A stretch of DNA of 53,033 nt from assembly GCA_020051845.1 (NCBI GenBank), contig JAGVQG010000050.1, positions 1 to 53,033 of the forward strand, in the 5' to 3' direction. Shown in pieces: positions 15,877-24,985 of the stretch (positions are counted from its first letter, which is position 1; every line of letters begins with the position of its first letter). Under the pieces are notes generated by a model. It was not told the origin of the DNA. It did not search any database and saw only the letters and a program-made list of their open reading frames with translations. Source of the stretch: an archaeon (GTDB lineage Archaea > Nanobdellota > Nanobdellia > Woesearchaeales > ARS49). The translations under genes were made by a program, and so were the position numbers.

Positions 15877-16719
15877 CTATTGTGTGCCCACCTTCTCGAA
15901 GTAGGTCTTGACTATCTGCTGCTGGTCTTTCGGTATGTTGCATTCGTCGGTGCAAGCCCCTTGAGCCGCGGCTGTTATGTCTGCCGTCTGCTGGTCCCTA
16001 AACTTCTTCGCCTCCGGGTCCTGCACGTCCTTCAGGTTGGAGCCCGAGTATTCGGGCTGTATCTGGAGCTCGAGCGGTGTGTCGCCCAGGTCGACCATGT
16101 TCTCGTCTCCGTATAGCGACCTGTTGTCCTTGAGTTTCACGAACTTGCTCAGCGCGGATATGGTCCTGCCTTGCTTTATCTTGCCGTTCACGCTTTCGTT
16201 GTCTGTCGGCGCGAACGCGCCTATGGATCCGAAAGCGCCCTGAAGGATCGCCTGGTTGGCTACGAAGTCCTTGGTGGTGTCGAAGTTGACGTTGAAAGCG
16301 GCGAGGCCTATCACTATGAAGGACAGTCCTGTCAGGAGCAGCATCTGCCTTGTCGTGCTGCCCAGGCCGAGGAAGTAGCTGGTCTTGATGGATCGCATCT
16401 TCGCGAGCACGTCCAGCTGCAGTTCCTTGACCAGGACGCCTTCCTGCTTGCGGGTGTCGGCCGCTGTCTGCAGCGCCTCGCGCAGCTGCGGCACTTTCTG
16501 CTCGACCTCGTGGTAGGAGTTGACGTTCACTTTGTTGGTGAACGACCAGGCGAAATAGATCGCCCATGGCGCGAGTGCGTAGTACCATTCGAGCCGGAAA
16601 TAAGTCGTGACGACAAGGCTTGCGGCTATGACTATCAGGGACGCCAGCGCCACGTCGAAGAACTTGATGGACAGCAGCGTCCTTCTGAGTTCCCCGAGCG
16701 CCAGGTCTATGTCGGCCAT
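15877..16719 (-). CDS. Hypothetical multi-pass membrane protein of MoxR/vWA operon
   Basis: This 280-residue protein has two early membrane segments (about 20-40, LASLIVIAASLVVTTYF, and 46-62, ALAPWAIYFAWSF), a charged cytosolic helical region, and a third segment near 125-145 (LLLTGLSFIVIGLAAF). A soluble tail with three cysteines follows, including CTDEC near the end, possibly extracytoplasmic. I do not recognise the family. It shares one base with the coiled-coil gene upstream and lies 51 bases before the MoxR gene, so it belongs to the operon and is a candidate membrane scaffold. Confidence 0.78.
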   Translation of the reverse strand: MADIDLALGELRRTLLSIKFFDVALASLIVIAASLVVTTYFRLEWYYALAPWAIYFAWSFTNKVNVNSYHEVEQKVPQLREALQTAADTRKQEGVLVKELQLDVLAKMRSIKTSYFLGLGSTTRQMLLLTGLSFIVIGLAAFNVNFDTTKDFVANQAILQGAFGSIGAFAPTDNESVNGKIKQGRTISALSKFVKLKDNRSLYGDENMVDLGDTPLELQIQPEYSGSNLKDVQDPEAKKFRDQQTADITAAAQGACTDECNIPKDQQQIVKTYFEKVGTQ

Positions 16720-17267
16720 CAGCAGTTCGCCTCTTCGGTGTCGGCCGTGGATAGCAGGCAGCTTCTTTCGTCCTGCAGGTCGTCGATGTCGTCCTTGTAT
16801 TGCGTGATCTTGCTGTTGAGGTCGGTTATCTGGCTCTTGTATCCGGCTATCTCGGTCGACATGCTGATTATCTGTTGCGTGTTCTGGCTGAGTGTGTTCT
16901 GTGCTGCCGTGAGCCTGCTGGTGGTCTCTGCCAGGTTGGTCGTGAGCTTCTGCTTGTCGGACGCCAGTTTGTCCCTCTCTGCGAGGATGGCTTCCTTTGC
17001 GCTCTTTATGTCCGTGTACTGTGTCGTCAGCTCCTCTTCCCGCGTGCCCTTGAGCTGCAGCTCCTCCTTTGCCTTGTTGAGTATGCCCTGGTATTCTTCT
17101 AGCTGGGTGCTTACGTTGCGCAGCTGGGTCATCTTGGTGGTGTATTCGGAGTTTATGGAGTCGAATCTGGTCTGGAAATAGACCGTGGCGCCGACCAGCG
17201 CTGCCGCCGAGAGCAGTATCAGGAAAAGTAGTATTATGTTTGCGTTGCGTGTGATGTATCCTGCCAT
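16719..17267 (-). CDS. Membrane-anchored coiled-coil protein of MoxR/vWA operon
   Basis: This 182-residue protein has an N-terminal membrane helix (ANIILLFLILLSAAALVGAT, about 9-28) and then about 140 residues of continuous coiled coil with regular heptads of Leu, Ile, Gln and Asn. A short tail contains two cysteines. It would stand on one side of the membrane, probably outside, as a dimer or trimer stalk. It follows the 805-residue vWA gene by ten bases. It is not part of the classical bacterial Bat operon and could be a spacer or adaptor of the complex. Confidence 0.78.
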   Translation of the reverse strand: MAGYITRNANIILLFLILLSAAALVGATVYFQTRFDSINSEYTTKMTQLRNVSTQLEEYQGILNKAKEELQLKGTREEELTTQYTDIKSAKEAILAERDKLASDKQKLTTNLAETTSRLTAAQNTLSQNTQQIISMSTEIAGYKSQITDLNSKITQYKDDIDDLQDERSCLLSTADTEEANC

Positions 17268-17277
17268 TTTTTCCTCC

Positions 17278-19695
17278 TCAACTCTTGCCTAACAGCCTCC
17301 TGATGACCAGCTCTATTATCCAGACGCAGAAGATCGCGATGGCGATCGGCCAGCGCAGCGGGATCTCTTCCCGTACCACCTGCAATGACTTGGTGCGCGC
17401 GAATTCGGCTATCTGCTCGCTTGCGGTGGGCGCGAACCATCTGCCGTCTGTGGTCCCGACGGCCCTGTCGAGCGCCTTGCTCTCGCCTATCTGCCTGAAT
17501 TCCATCGGTCCATTGACTGCTGCTGTCGTGCCTAGTATGGTGACGAATCCTGTCTGCTCAGGCATTATCGTGCCCTTGTAGGTGTTCTCGCCAGTGCGTA
17601 CGAGCGTCATGTCCTTGCTTGTGGGTGGCGTGTCTGCCGTGACTTGGATCTCCAGCGGCTCGCCCATGTGCCCGTCGGCTATCTCGACGCGGTATTTGTC
17701 CTTGCGGTCAGGGTCGCCTATGGCCCAGTTGAGCGTGCGCAGTGCGAAGGCGCTGTTGTCCTTGTTGACCAGCGGTCCTGCCCAGCCAGTGCCGTCGTCG
17801 GTGCCAAGGGACGCGACGCGGCCGAGTCCGAGTCGCCACACGGCCAGTAGTGGCTCTCCAGAGGCCAATGTCGCCAGCAGCCTTGCGCTGCTCTTTGGTA
17901 TCATCGCGTTGTAGCCGGTGAGCATGGCGTCCTTGAAGTTGAATCCTTCGGTTATGAAATGGTTGCTGTCGAGCACCGTCGCCTGCCTGTCGTTGTCCGT
18001 CTTCTGCTTCTCATCCTTGGCAGGGTTGAATATTAGTTTGAGCCGGCTTGCCTCGTTGGCGCGGAAGTAGATGCCGTGGGATATGGTCGCGAGTTCCTTG
18101 AGCATGTCCTCTTCGACGCGGTCCTGTATGAACGCCTCGTCTCCTATGGCCGCTCCGATGGTGTAGACCTTGACTCCCTGGTCGAGCGCCTGCTGCACCA
18201 TGGTCCTGCTCTGGGCGGCTATCTGGCTTAGCAGCAGTCCGTCGCTGATGATGACCAGGTTCTTGCTTCCCTGTGACTTGCTCAGCATCTCCAGCGAGAC
18301 CTGTATGCCTTCTGCCATGTTGCTCGAGCCAGCGCCGTAGATGCGTTTGACCCTGTCGATGAGGTCGGCTGTCTGGTCCTTCCTCGCGAGTTCGGACACC
18401 ACCTCTGCGGACTGCCTGAAGGCCACGACGCCGAGGCGCGTCTTGGGGTCCATGTCCTCGATTATGCCGAGCGTCAGCTTCCTTGAGATGGTGATTCCGG
18501 CTCCTTCCTCGCCGGACGCCGATTGCGAGGCGTCGATGAGTATCACGATGTTGGTGTCGCCGATGTCCTTTCCTGGAGATCCGATGATGACTGGCAGCAG
18601 GTTCTTTATCTGCGATGTCTGGTAGCCGCCGCGGTCGTAGCTGTTGGGTCCGCCGATCACCAGCAGGCCTCCGCCGTCTGTGACGAACTCGTTGAGCGTC
18701 TGCACCTGGCTGTTGCTCATGCCGCTGCCTGGTATGTCGTCGACGACGATGGCGTAGTAGTTTGAGATGTCCGATGGCAGGTCGCCGGTGCGCGTCACGT
18801 CATATACTTGGCTGTAGAGCTGCTGCATGGGTGGGTCGTTTTTCTCCGACCAGTACAGCACTTTCGGCTTCGCGACGGCCTTGACCGTTTTGTGGAAGAC
18901 GTTGTTCTGTCCGAACGCGTCTTGGGCGTCTATGGTGGCGACGATCCTGTGCGTGCCTTCTGCGAGCGTCTTCTTGAAGCTCTGCGTGCCTGCAGGAACG
19001 GTCGCGTCGATCGCGCTCTCGCCGTCGATCGTCACCTTCAGTTTGACCGATGCCGCTGCGCCGGTCGTGCCGACCGTGACCGTGAACGTGCTTTCGACGT
19101 TGCTGGCCACCTTTGTGGGTCCGTCTAGCGTGACCCAGGCGTCTGACTTCGCTATGGGCATGCGCACTGCGCTGAGCGTTATGTTGTTGGCGGCCGCGAA
19201 CATCGCGACATCGCCCAGGGAAGGTCCGCTGGTGCTCTGGCCGTCGGTCACGAGCAGGACATTGTCCCCTTTCTTGACGCGCGCCAGGATGCCTTCTCCC
19301 AGGTCGCTGCGGTCTGCTTCGGCGATCGATGCCGCCTTCACGGTCAGCTTGCCCGACAGCTCTTTCTCGAGGTTCTCGATGACTGAGTTGTCGTAGATGC
19401 CCATCGATGAGCTGTTGTCTATGAGGAGTTTGATGAATGGCTCGGTCTGCACCGCGCGCTCCTCCACTTTGATGGGGGTTGCGAACGCGAGCATTATCAG
19501 CGTGATTATCATTATGCGCGTGACGACCATGACCCGTCTCGCGCGTCTTCGGCGCAGCGTGGCGAGCGCGTCCTCGCGCACCTCGATGAAGCTCTTGTTT
19601 ATGATGTATAGGACGATGACAAGCACAGGGATGGTCCAGAGCAGCATCGATGGCTTCTGCAAAGTCACGTCGTTGAGTATTGTCGCGAGGTCCAT
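17278..19695 (-). CDS. Membrane protein with two vWA-type domains and amidotransferase-like domain
   Basis: This 805-residue protein has two N-terminal membrane helices (about 18-34 and 52-72), a first vWA-like domain with DNSSSMG near residue 92 (DxSxS metal site), then an Ig-like region. A Class-I-glutamine-amidotransferase-like segment follows (VVDDIPGSGMS then FVTDGGGLLVIGGP). A second vWA domain has DASQSASG (DxSxS). Near the C-terminus is a further membrane helix (WPIAIAIFCVWIIELVI). The layout matches the large BatA/glutamine-amidotransferase-like vWA proteins encoded next to MoxR and DUF58. It shares one base with the preceding gene. The vWA domains would bind partners outside the membrane in a metal-dependent way. 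Confidence 0.85.
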   Translation of the reverse strand: MDLATILNDVTLQKPSMLLWTIPVLVIVLYIINKSFIEVREDALATLRRRRARRVMVVTRIMIITLIMLAFATPIKVEERAVQTEPFIKLLIDNSSSMGIYDNSVIENLEKELSGKLTVKAASIAEADRSDLGEGILARVKKGDNVLLVTDGQSTSGPSLGDVAMFAAANNITLSAVRMPIAKSDAWVTLDGPTKVASNVESTFTVTVGTTGAAASVKLKVTIDGESAIDATVPAGTQSFKKTLAEGTHRIVATIDAQDAFGQNNVFHKTVKAVAKPKVLYWSEKNDPPMQQLYSQVYDVTRTGDLPSDISNYYAIVVDDIPGSGMSNSQVQTLNEFVTDGGGLLVIGGPNSYDRGGYQTSQIKNLLPVIIGSPGKDIGDTNIVILIDASQSASGEEGAGITISRKLTLGIIEDMDPKTRLGVVAFRQSAEVVSELARKDQTADLIDRVKRIYGAGSSNMAEGIQVSLEMLSKSQGSKNLVIISDGLLLSQIAAQSRTMVQQALDQGVKVYTIGAAIGDEAFIQDRVEEDMLKELATISHGIYFRANEASRLKLIFNPAKDEKQKTDNDRQATVLDSNHFITEGFNFKDAMLTGYNAMIPKSSARLLATLASGEPLLAVWRLGLGRVASLGTDDGTGWAGPLVNKDNSAFALRTLNWAIGDPDRKDKYRVEIADGHMGEPLEIQVTADTPPTSKDMTLVRTGENTYKGTIMPEQTGFVTILGTTAAVNGPMEFRQIGESKALDRAVGTTDGRWFAPTASEQIAEFARTKSLQVVREEIPLRWPIAIAIFCVWIIELVIRRLLGKS

Positions 19696-21518
19696 CAGAT
19701 GTCACCCCTGACCTTGAGGAATATTATCTCGAACAGCAGGAAAGCCGCTCCGATGATTATGAGTGTCAGTTCCCAGTTGAATTGCCGCTGCTCCTTGACA
19801 GTCGAGCCCGCGTTTTCGGCGTCGCCCGTTATCTCCGGGTGTGTCAGCAGGTTGCTTTCCCTGGCGTCGAGGCCGTTGACCGCCAGGGTCCTGTCGCCGA
19901 TCGTGTAGGTGCCGCGGTGTTCGAGCGGTATCAGCGGTCCGTCGAGGCGTTTGCCGTCGGGTCCTTCGACTTGGGTGTCTGAGTCTACGGCCAGCGTCTC
20001 GCCCGTGAGCTTGTTGAGCTCGCGCACGTCGACGCGCTGTGCCATGACGCGCATGAGGTTCTGCCAGAATATGGGGTAGTCGGGTTGCAGCTTGAACTCT
20101 GACTGGTCTTCGAGCAGGCCGTAGTAGGCGACCATGCCAGCGCCCTCTGCTTTGAGTGTTATTATCGTGCTGTTGTCGGTCGCCGAGGCAATGGATATGG
20201 CTCCGTCGACAGGCCTGGCCTGGATGTAGGCTTTGACGTTGCCGAAATCCAGGTTGCGCGTCAGAGCCACGTCCTGGTCCGTGCGCACGTAGGTGTTCTT
20301 TCCGTCGCCGGTTATGATTATGGGCAACAGCTTTCCGTAGTTGATGCTGGCCATGCCCTGTTGCGCCGTGATCACTACTCCCGAGCCGTCTTGCGCCCGT
20401 TGCAGTATGTCCTGGTATGTCCCTGGCAGCACGTCTTTGGCGTTGACGTTATCGATCACGTATACGTCGTATTTTTCCTTGGAGATGATCGGTGGTTCGC
20501 TCACTGCGAGGTCGATCCTTGGCGACGATGTCAACGCGCTGCGCAGGAAGCGTGATGGTTGTTTTGAGATGAGGAGCACTTTTATCTTCGCTTCTTCCGG
20601 CGCGCTCACGTAGGCGATGTCGTCGGCAGGGTAGGCGTCTCCTGTGTCTAGCTTGAGTTCGGTGATTCCTGGTGGTGTCTTGAACCTGATCGGCTCGATG
20701 CCATCTGCCGCTATCGTGAGCTGCTTTGTCGCCTCGCCGATGTGCAGTGTGACTATGGCTTGCTGTTTCTTGAAGTTGCGGACGTAGGCGACGGTCGCGT
20801 CCTCGCCCACGTTGAGATCGATGAAACCGATGTTCTCCACCGGGTTGCCCAGGTTGACGAGGGCGACGTTCTGTCCGCGTGATTCGAGCGCGTTCTTCGC
20901 TGTGGTGGGCGCGACGCCGTCGGTGTTGTCGAAGTCGCTGAGTACTATTATGCGTCCGTCGCCCTGGAGCGCCTGGCCTGCGAGCAGCATGGCTTCGCCG
21001 ATGCGTGATCCTGTGTCGGTGGCTTTGATGGTGTCGAGGGCCTTGTTCGCTTCTATGGAACCGACTTCGCGCGTTAGTACTTCGGGCGTGCCTTTCGCGA
21101 GTATGATGGTGTTCTTCTTGCCGAGCATGCCTTTCGCCTGTGATATCGCGAGGTCGAGTCGTGTGCCGCCGTCTGCCGTGGCTTGGCTGCTGGCGCTGGT
21201 GTCTATCACGAAGACGACGTGTTCTGCCGCGAGGTTGATTGTCGTGTTGTTGTAGGGTTGCGATGGTATGAGCAGCAGCGCTATGCAGATTATGAACTGG
21301 ATGAGGAACAGCATGTCGCGCATTATGTTCCGCAGGAAGCTCTGCACCACGCTTTTGCCGCCTGATTTAAGGAAGAACATCAGCGATGGGAGTTCCATTC
21401 GCTTTGGCCGTGGTCTTATGAGGTATAGAATGAGCAGTGGTATGATTCCAAGGATGGCCCACAGTCCTGTAGGTAGCCCGAAGAATACTGGGCCTATATT
21501 GCCAGGTAGTACAACCAT
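19695..21518 (-). CDS. BatA-like membrane vWA protein
   Basis: This 607-residue protein begins with a BatA-type N-terminus: a membrane helix near 15-33, the motif RPRPKRMELPSLMFF, and a second helix near 63-82. A vWA domain has VFVIDTSASSQ (DxSxS), and a long mixed beta region follows with VYVIDNVNAKDVLPG, an amidotransferase-like fold. A C-terminal membrane helix (LIIIGAAFLLFEIIFL) ends it. It is the first gene of the six-gene MoxR operon. A TATA-like box at 21599-21606 (read leftwards) lies some 80 bases upstream, so the transcript has a leader of about 55 bases and a purine-rich ribosome-binding site. Confidence 0.87.
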   Translation of the reverse strand: MVVLPGNIGPVFFGLPTGLWAILGIIPLLILYLIRPRPKRMELPSLMFFLKSGGKSVVQSFLRNIMRDMLFLIQFIICIALLLIPSQPYNNTTINLAAEHVVFVIDTSASSQATADGGTRLDLAISQAKGMLGKKNTIILAKGTPEVLTREVGSIEANKALDTIKATDTGSRIGEAMLLAGQALQGDGRIIVLSDFDNTDGVAPTTAKNALESRGQNVALVNLGNPVENIGFIDLNVGEDATVAYVRNFKKQQAIVTLHIGEATKQLTIAADGIEPIRFKTPPGITELKLDTGDAYPADDIAYVSAPEEAKIKVLLISKQPSRFLRSALTSSPRIDLAVSEPPIISKEKYDVYVIDNVNAKDVLPGTYQDILQRAQDGSGVVITAQQGMASINYGKLLPIIITGDGKNTYVRTDQDVALTRNLDFGNVKAYIQARPVDGAISIASATDNSTIITLKAEGAGMVAYYGLLEDQSEFKLQPDYPIFWQNLMRVMAQRVDVRELNKLTGETLAVDSDTQVEGPDGKRLDGPLIPLEHRGTYTIGDRTLAVNGLDARESNLLTHPEITGDAENAGSTVKEQRQFNWELTLIIIGAAFLLFEIIFLKVRGDI

Positions 21519-21598
21519 TTATTACTCTCTTTTTCCGCGACAACACTTATCTTATGTATACTAATTACTATACTGGAATACTAAAAAGACACTTTCTA

Positions 21599-21606
21599 TT
21601 TATAAA
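21599..21606 (-). promoter_or_regulatory. TATA-like box of the vWA/MoxR operon, with nearby TACTA repeats
   Basis: TTTATAAA (palindromic, read leftwards) lies about 85 bases upstream of the first gene. Between it and the gene are closely spaced TACTA/ACTA units (21558-21583) that could bind a regulator. Similar TAGTA-type repeats lie in the PhoU-like/Lrp intergenic region at 1504-1537. Transcription start and any regulator are inferred. Confidence 0.4.
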
Positions 21607-21648
21607 TATATCTGTCGCAAAGAATTAGTTTCAATATTAAAAATATAT

Positions 21649-22656
21649 TTATTCTGGCGTGTTTATCCTCTTCGGATAAGTTCCTGGCTTCATGAAGACA
21701 GCAGTCACTTTCACTGCCACGCCTCGTTCTTTCTTCTGCATGTCTTCGGAGTTCATCCGGGCTATGCCAAGACACACCAATTCTCCTTTGAGGCTTAGGA
21801 CCGCGATATTGTTTCCTGGCTCGATGTCGTTGTGGAGCTTTGATATGCCTGGCGCGTTAAGCAGCGCTCCGTGGCATAGGGAGTCTATGCTGTTGTCATG
21901 CACCCAGACTGAAGGGACGTGCGCGACAGCTCTTTCGTAAGGCACGACTGCCTTGCGCAGCGCGTCTTCTTTTCCTTCTTCCTTGAGATAATAGAACGCA
22001 TCCTGCAGGTCCTGCAGCGACACCATGTCCGACATCTTGAACGGCCCTGCTTTGGTGCGGATCAGTTCTTCCATGTGCGCGCCTGTCTTGAGCGCGAGCC
22101 CCACGTCGTGGATCCACTTGCGCACGTAGGTTCCTGCTTCGCATCCCATGCGTATCAGCACATCCTGTCCGTCGATCTCTATGACGTCGAGATAGTATAT
22201 CGTCCGCGGCCGGATCTCTCTTTTCACCGCGCTGCGCAGCGGCGGCTTCTGCCTGATCGTGCCGGTGAATCTCTTTATGACCTCGTCGAGCTTCTCCCGT
22301 TCGACAGGATGGTGAAGGTGCATTATGGAGATGTACTCTTTTCCGGCGGGAAGCAGCGCCTGCACGATGCGTGTCGCTGTTCCGAGGCAGACAGGCAGCA
22401 CGCCTGTGACGCCGGGATCAAGGGTGCCGGAATGCCCTGACTTGTCTATGCAGAGGATGCGCTGCACGTAGGCGCTTGTCTGGTGTGATGTCGGGCCTTT
22501 TGGTTTGTTGACGATCACGATTCCGTAGTCGAGGAGTTGGGCTATCGGCCTATTGTAAGGATCGCAGCCATAGGCTGGATTCGTCTCGCCCTTGCAGCGC
22601 TCGATCACGACGCGCTGTCCTGCCGCTATCTCTGATGGAAGTCGATGTTCGTGCAT
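21649..22656 (-). CDS. cbf5: Cbf5 H/ACA pseudouridine synthase
   Basis: This 335-residue protein is the archaeal Cbf5/TruB catalytic subunit of H/ACA ribonucleoprotein. The catalytic Asp (D80) is in HSGTLDPGVTGVLPV, and the family segments NKPKGPTSH, PAGKEYI and CEAGTYVRK are all present. Residues about 255-330 form the PUA RNA-binding domain (GALLNAPGISKL, then GNNIAVLSLKGELVCLG). It pseudouridylates rRNA and, in archaea, tRNA position 55. A TATA-like TCTTAAAG (about 22676-22684) lies about 27 bases upstream, so it is probably leaderless. Confidence 0.93.
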   Translation of the reverse strand: MHEHRLPSEIAAGQRVVIERCKGETNPAYGCDPYNRPIAQLLDYGIVIVNKPKGPTSHQTSAYVQRILCIDKSGHSGTLDPGVTGVLPVCLGTATRIVQALLPAGKEYISIMHLHHPVEREKLDEVIKRFTGTIRQKPPLRSAVKREIRPRTIYYLDVIEIDGQDVLIRMGCEAGTYVRKWIHDVGLALKTGAHMEELIRTKAGPFKMSDMVSLQDLQDAFYYLKEEGKEDALRKAVVPYERAVAHVPSVWVHDNSIDSLCHGALLNAPGISKLHNDIEPGNNIAVLSLKGELVCLGIARMNSEDMQKKERGVAVKVTAVFMKPGTYPKRINTPE

Positions 22657-22720
22657 ATCAAAAGTGGTGATTGGCCGCTTTAAGAATCTGGCGTTTATTC
22701 GGAATCAACTTGATTTTCGT

Positions 22721-24985
22721 TCATCTTCTTCCAGGTTTTGGGCTCGTCGCGAAGAGCTTCTCAGGGACAATGATTGCTTTCAGGTCCTTGAATTGCTTGA
22801 CAGAGAGTTTCATGGGAGGTATGGGCCTGGTGTATAGTGCCCCTGGCCTTGGCACTTGGACAATGCCGCTCACCTCGACCAGGTCCTGGTCGGGTGTCGC
22901 GCCTTTGATCAGTCTTGCTTGGGATATGGCCAGTTTCGGTCTTTGTTCTGCTGTTTTACCATTGGAGAAACCTGCGAGAATGGCCAGATTTATCTTTCCG
23001 TTTTGGAATTCTGTGCGATCCTTTTCGAGTTCCTCGATCTTTTTCTCAAGATCTTTCTTGTTCGACTTGTCGTTCGTCGTAGCGAGTTCACGTTTGAGTT
23101 CATTTATTCGGGCATCGTCGTCCTTGATCGCTTTGTCCGCGTTCTCCTTTCCTAGGTCTAGCAACTTTTTACCGACGTCCTTGTTGATATCGACTCCGAC
23201 GATGCGTTCTTCATTAGCATCCTGTCCGGAACCTATTGTTACTGTGCTCTCCACATACGCCTGTTTGACCTCGTCGACCATCAGGTCCAATTCAGCGGGT
23301 TCGATGCTTGATGGTGAGGGTGGTAGGGTTATGACTGGTGATGGTTGCGTTGCCGGAGTGGTTGGTGGTGGCGTGCTGCCTGCTGTTTGGATCGCTTGCT
23401 TCTCATCGGATTTGTCTTGGCTTGGTGCTTGCGGGCCGATGAATTCGGGCGGTGTGACTGTGTCGTCTTTCGGCTCCGCTTTCTCGCCGCCTGCTGTGTC
23501 TATGCTCTTTGCTATGCTCGCATCAGGCGCCGCAGGGTCTGGAATGTCGACGACGACAGCCTTGACATCGTTGTCGAATTCCACTCCGCCGTCCTGGGGT
23601 ATCGCCGCGTTGACAGTGCCTTTCTCGGTCTTGACCTGGACATTCACTTGTTTGCCTGTCGCAGGGCCCAACAGTTCGTCTTTGGGCGTCTCGGTCGATC
23701 CGAACAGCAGTCTATTCGCGTCTATGAAGATTTTCGCCCCTTCTTTGAGTGTCTCTACGACGGTGTCAGCGTATCCTTTTGTTGCGTCGATCTGAAGGTT
23801 GCCTTGTCCGTCGAGCGTCCTTGGTGCGTCGCCCTTGCTGTCGATCTTGCCCTCGGTCATGTCGGTCGTGAATCTCACATCGCCCTTTGTCTTGAGCGCA
23901 CCGTTCTTGTCGATGAGCGCGGCGTCGGGTTCTTGATCGTAATCGGCTTGTCTTGTCGTAACCAATATCTCCGTGTTTCCAGGGTTCGAGGCCCGCACTG
24001 TCGTCATGCCTGCGTCTGTCGGGAATATGGCGGCGCTTTCCATTCCGACTGTCTTGAATTTGGTGAGTGCATTATCAGTGTAATATGCCCTGAAGTTGCC
24101 GATCAGTTGCAGTTCTTTGCCGTTTTCCATCGTCAACCGGGCCTTGCCGTTCGTACCTGTGATGGTGTGGGTTTTTTCGTCAAGGTAACCTATGCTGATG
24201 TCTCCATTCTTGACAGTCAGGAAGTTCTTCTGCCCTTCACCGAGTAGTGTTCCATCCATCCTGCATTCCGAGGTTGTTTCAACCAGGTCCGGACGCATCT
24301 TTTCATCGAATCTGATGCCTGTCTGTCCGAGCGGGTCTTTTGTTGCGAAGTTGTCGATCAAGCCGTTCGTGTTCTGTGATACGCTGACCGTGCCCAGGGT
24401 GTATATCTGATGATTCGTGATGGTGATCACGGAGTTGCGGTTCGCCACGAAAGCAAGGCTGGTCTGTCCCATCTTGATGTCTATTTTCGTGTCGTCTTTG
24501 ATTGTCTTGATGATCAGCGATCCATCCGCTTCCGTGAGCAGCGTGCTTCCTTTGAGCGTTGTCGTGTCGAGCTTTTTACCGTCGATGATGAACTCGTTTT
24601 TGCCGTTGACTTGCAGTGTCTTCGCGTTGTCGAACGAGCAGGCCGCCAGTCCTGAGACCTGCTGGCAGTACTTGTTCGCGAGCGCGTAGTCGTCTTTATT
24701 GAGCGGTGTCGTGAGCACGCCGAGGTGTTGTTCTGCGGCGCCGCGTTCCATCGCTGCGCTCAGGTCCGCTTTCGTGTTCATGTAGCGGTACCAGTCTGCG
24801 ATGTTCGCGGTCTTGAGATGGTTAAGGTCTGTCGCGCTCGGAGCGGCGATGTCCATGAACTGTTCCATCGTCGGAGATGCGAGCGTCGCGAAGGTCTCTG
24901 TTGTCATGTTGCCCTTGGCAGCGAGCGTTGCGGGCGCAAGCGCGATAATGATGGCGATGGCCAGGAGTACGTGCGCTGCTTTCAT
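22721..24985 (-). CDS. Large secreted protein of unknown function
   Basis: This 754-residue protein has a signal peptide (about residues 1-22, LLAIAIIIALAPATLAAKG). An N-terminal helical region follows, then a long repetitive beta-rich middle of short strand-turn units (GSLIIKTI, GDISIGYL, GKELQLIGN), which looks like a beta-solenoid or stacked-strand adhesin fold. Next come a Pro/Thr-rich linker (about 520-570), a coiled coil (roughly 610-680, KKDLEKKIEELEKD) and a short C-terminal domain. No catalytic motif is visible. Its start overlaps the upstream membrane-anchored gene by four bases, so the two are probably co-translated surface partners. Confidence 0.78.
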   Translation of the reverse strand: MKAAHVLLAIAIIIALAPATLAAKGNMTTETFATLASPTMEQFMDIAAPSATDLNHLKTANIADWYRYMNTKADLSAAMERGAAEQHLGVLTTPLNKDDYALANKYCQQVSGLAACSFDNAKTLQVNGKNEFIIDGKKLDTTTLKGSTLLTEADGSLIIKTIKDDTKIDIKMGQTSLAFVANRNSVITITNHQIYTLGTVSVSQNTNGLIDNFATKDPLGQTGIRFDEKMRPDLVETTSECRMDGTLLGEGQKNFLTVKNGDISIGYLDEKTHTITGTNGKARLTMENGKELQLIGNFRAYYTDNALTKFKTVGMESAAIFPTDAGMTTVRASNPGNTEILVTTRQADYDQEPDAALIDKNGALKTKGDVRFTTDMTEGKIDSKGDAPRTLDGQGNLQIDATKGYADTVVETLKEGAKIFIDANRLLFGSTETPKDELLGPATGKQVNVQVKTEKGTVNAAIPQDGGVEFDNDVKAVVVDIPDPAAPDASIAKSIDTAGGEKAEPKDDTVTPPEFIGPQAPSQDKSDEKQAIQTAGSTPPPTTPATQPSPVITLPPSPSSIEPAELDLMVDEVKQAYVESTVTIGSGQDANEERIVGVDINKDVGKKLLDLGKENADKAIKDDDARINELKRELATTNDKSNKKDLEKKIEELEKDRTEFQNGKINLAILAGFSNGKTAEQRPKLAISQARLIKGATPDQDLVEVSGIVQVPRPGALYTRPIPPMKLSVKQFKDLKAIIVPEKLFATSPKPGRR

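Noticed and set aside
23345-24247. 300-codon plus-strand ORF opposite the 754-residue secreted protein
   Set aside because: It is unusually rich in Arg, Cys and Val, has no start signal and is explained as a shadow of the secreted-protein gene, which has a signal peptide, an operon overlap and plausible domains.
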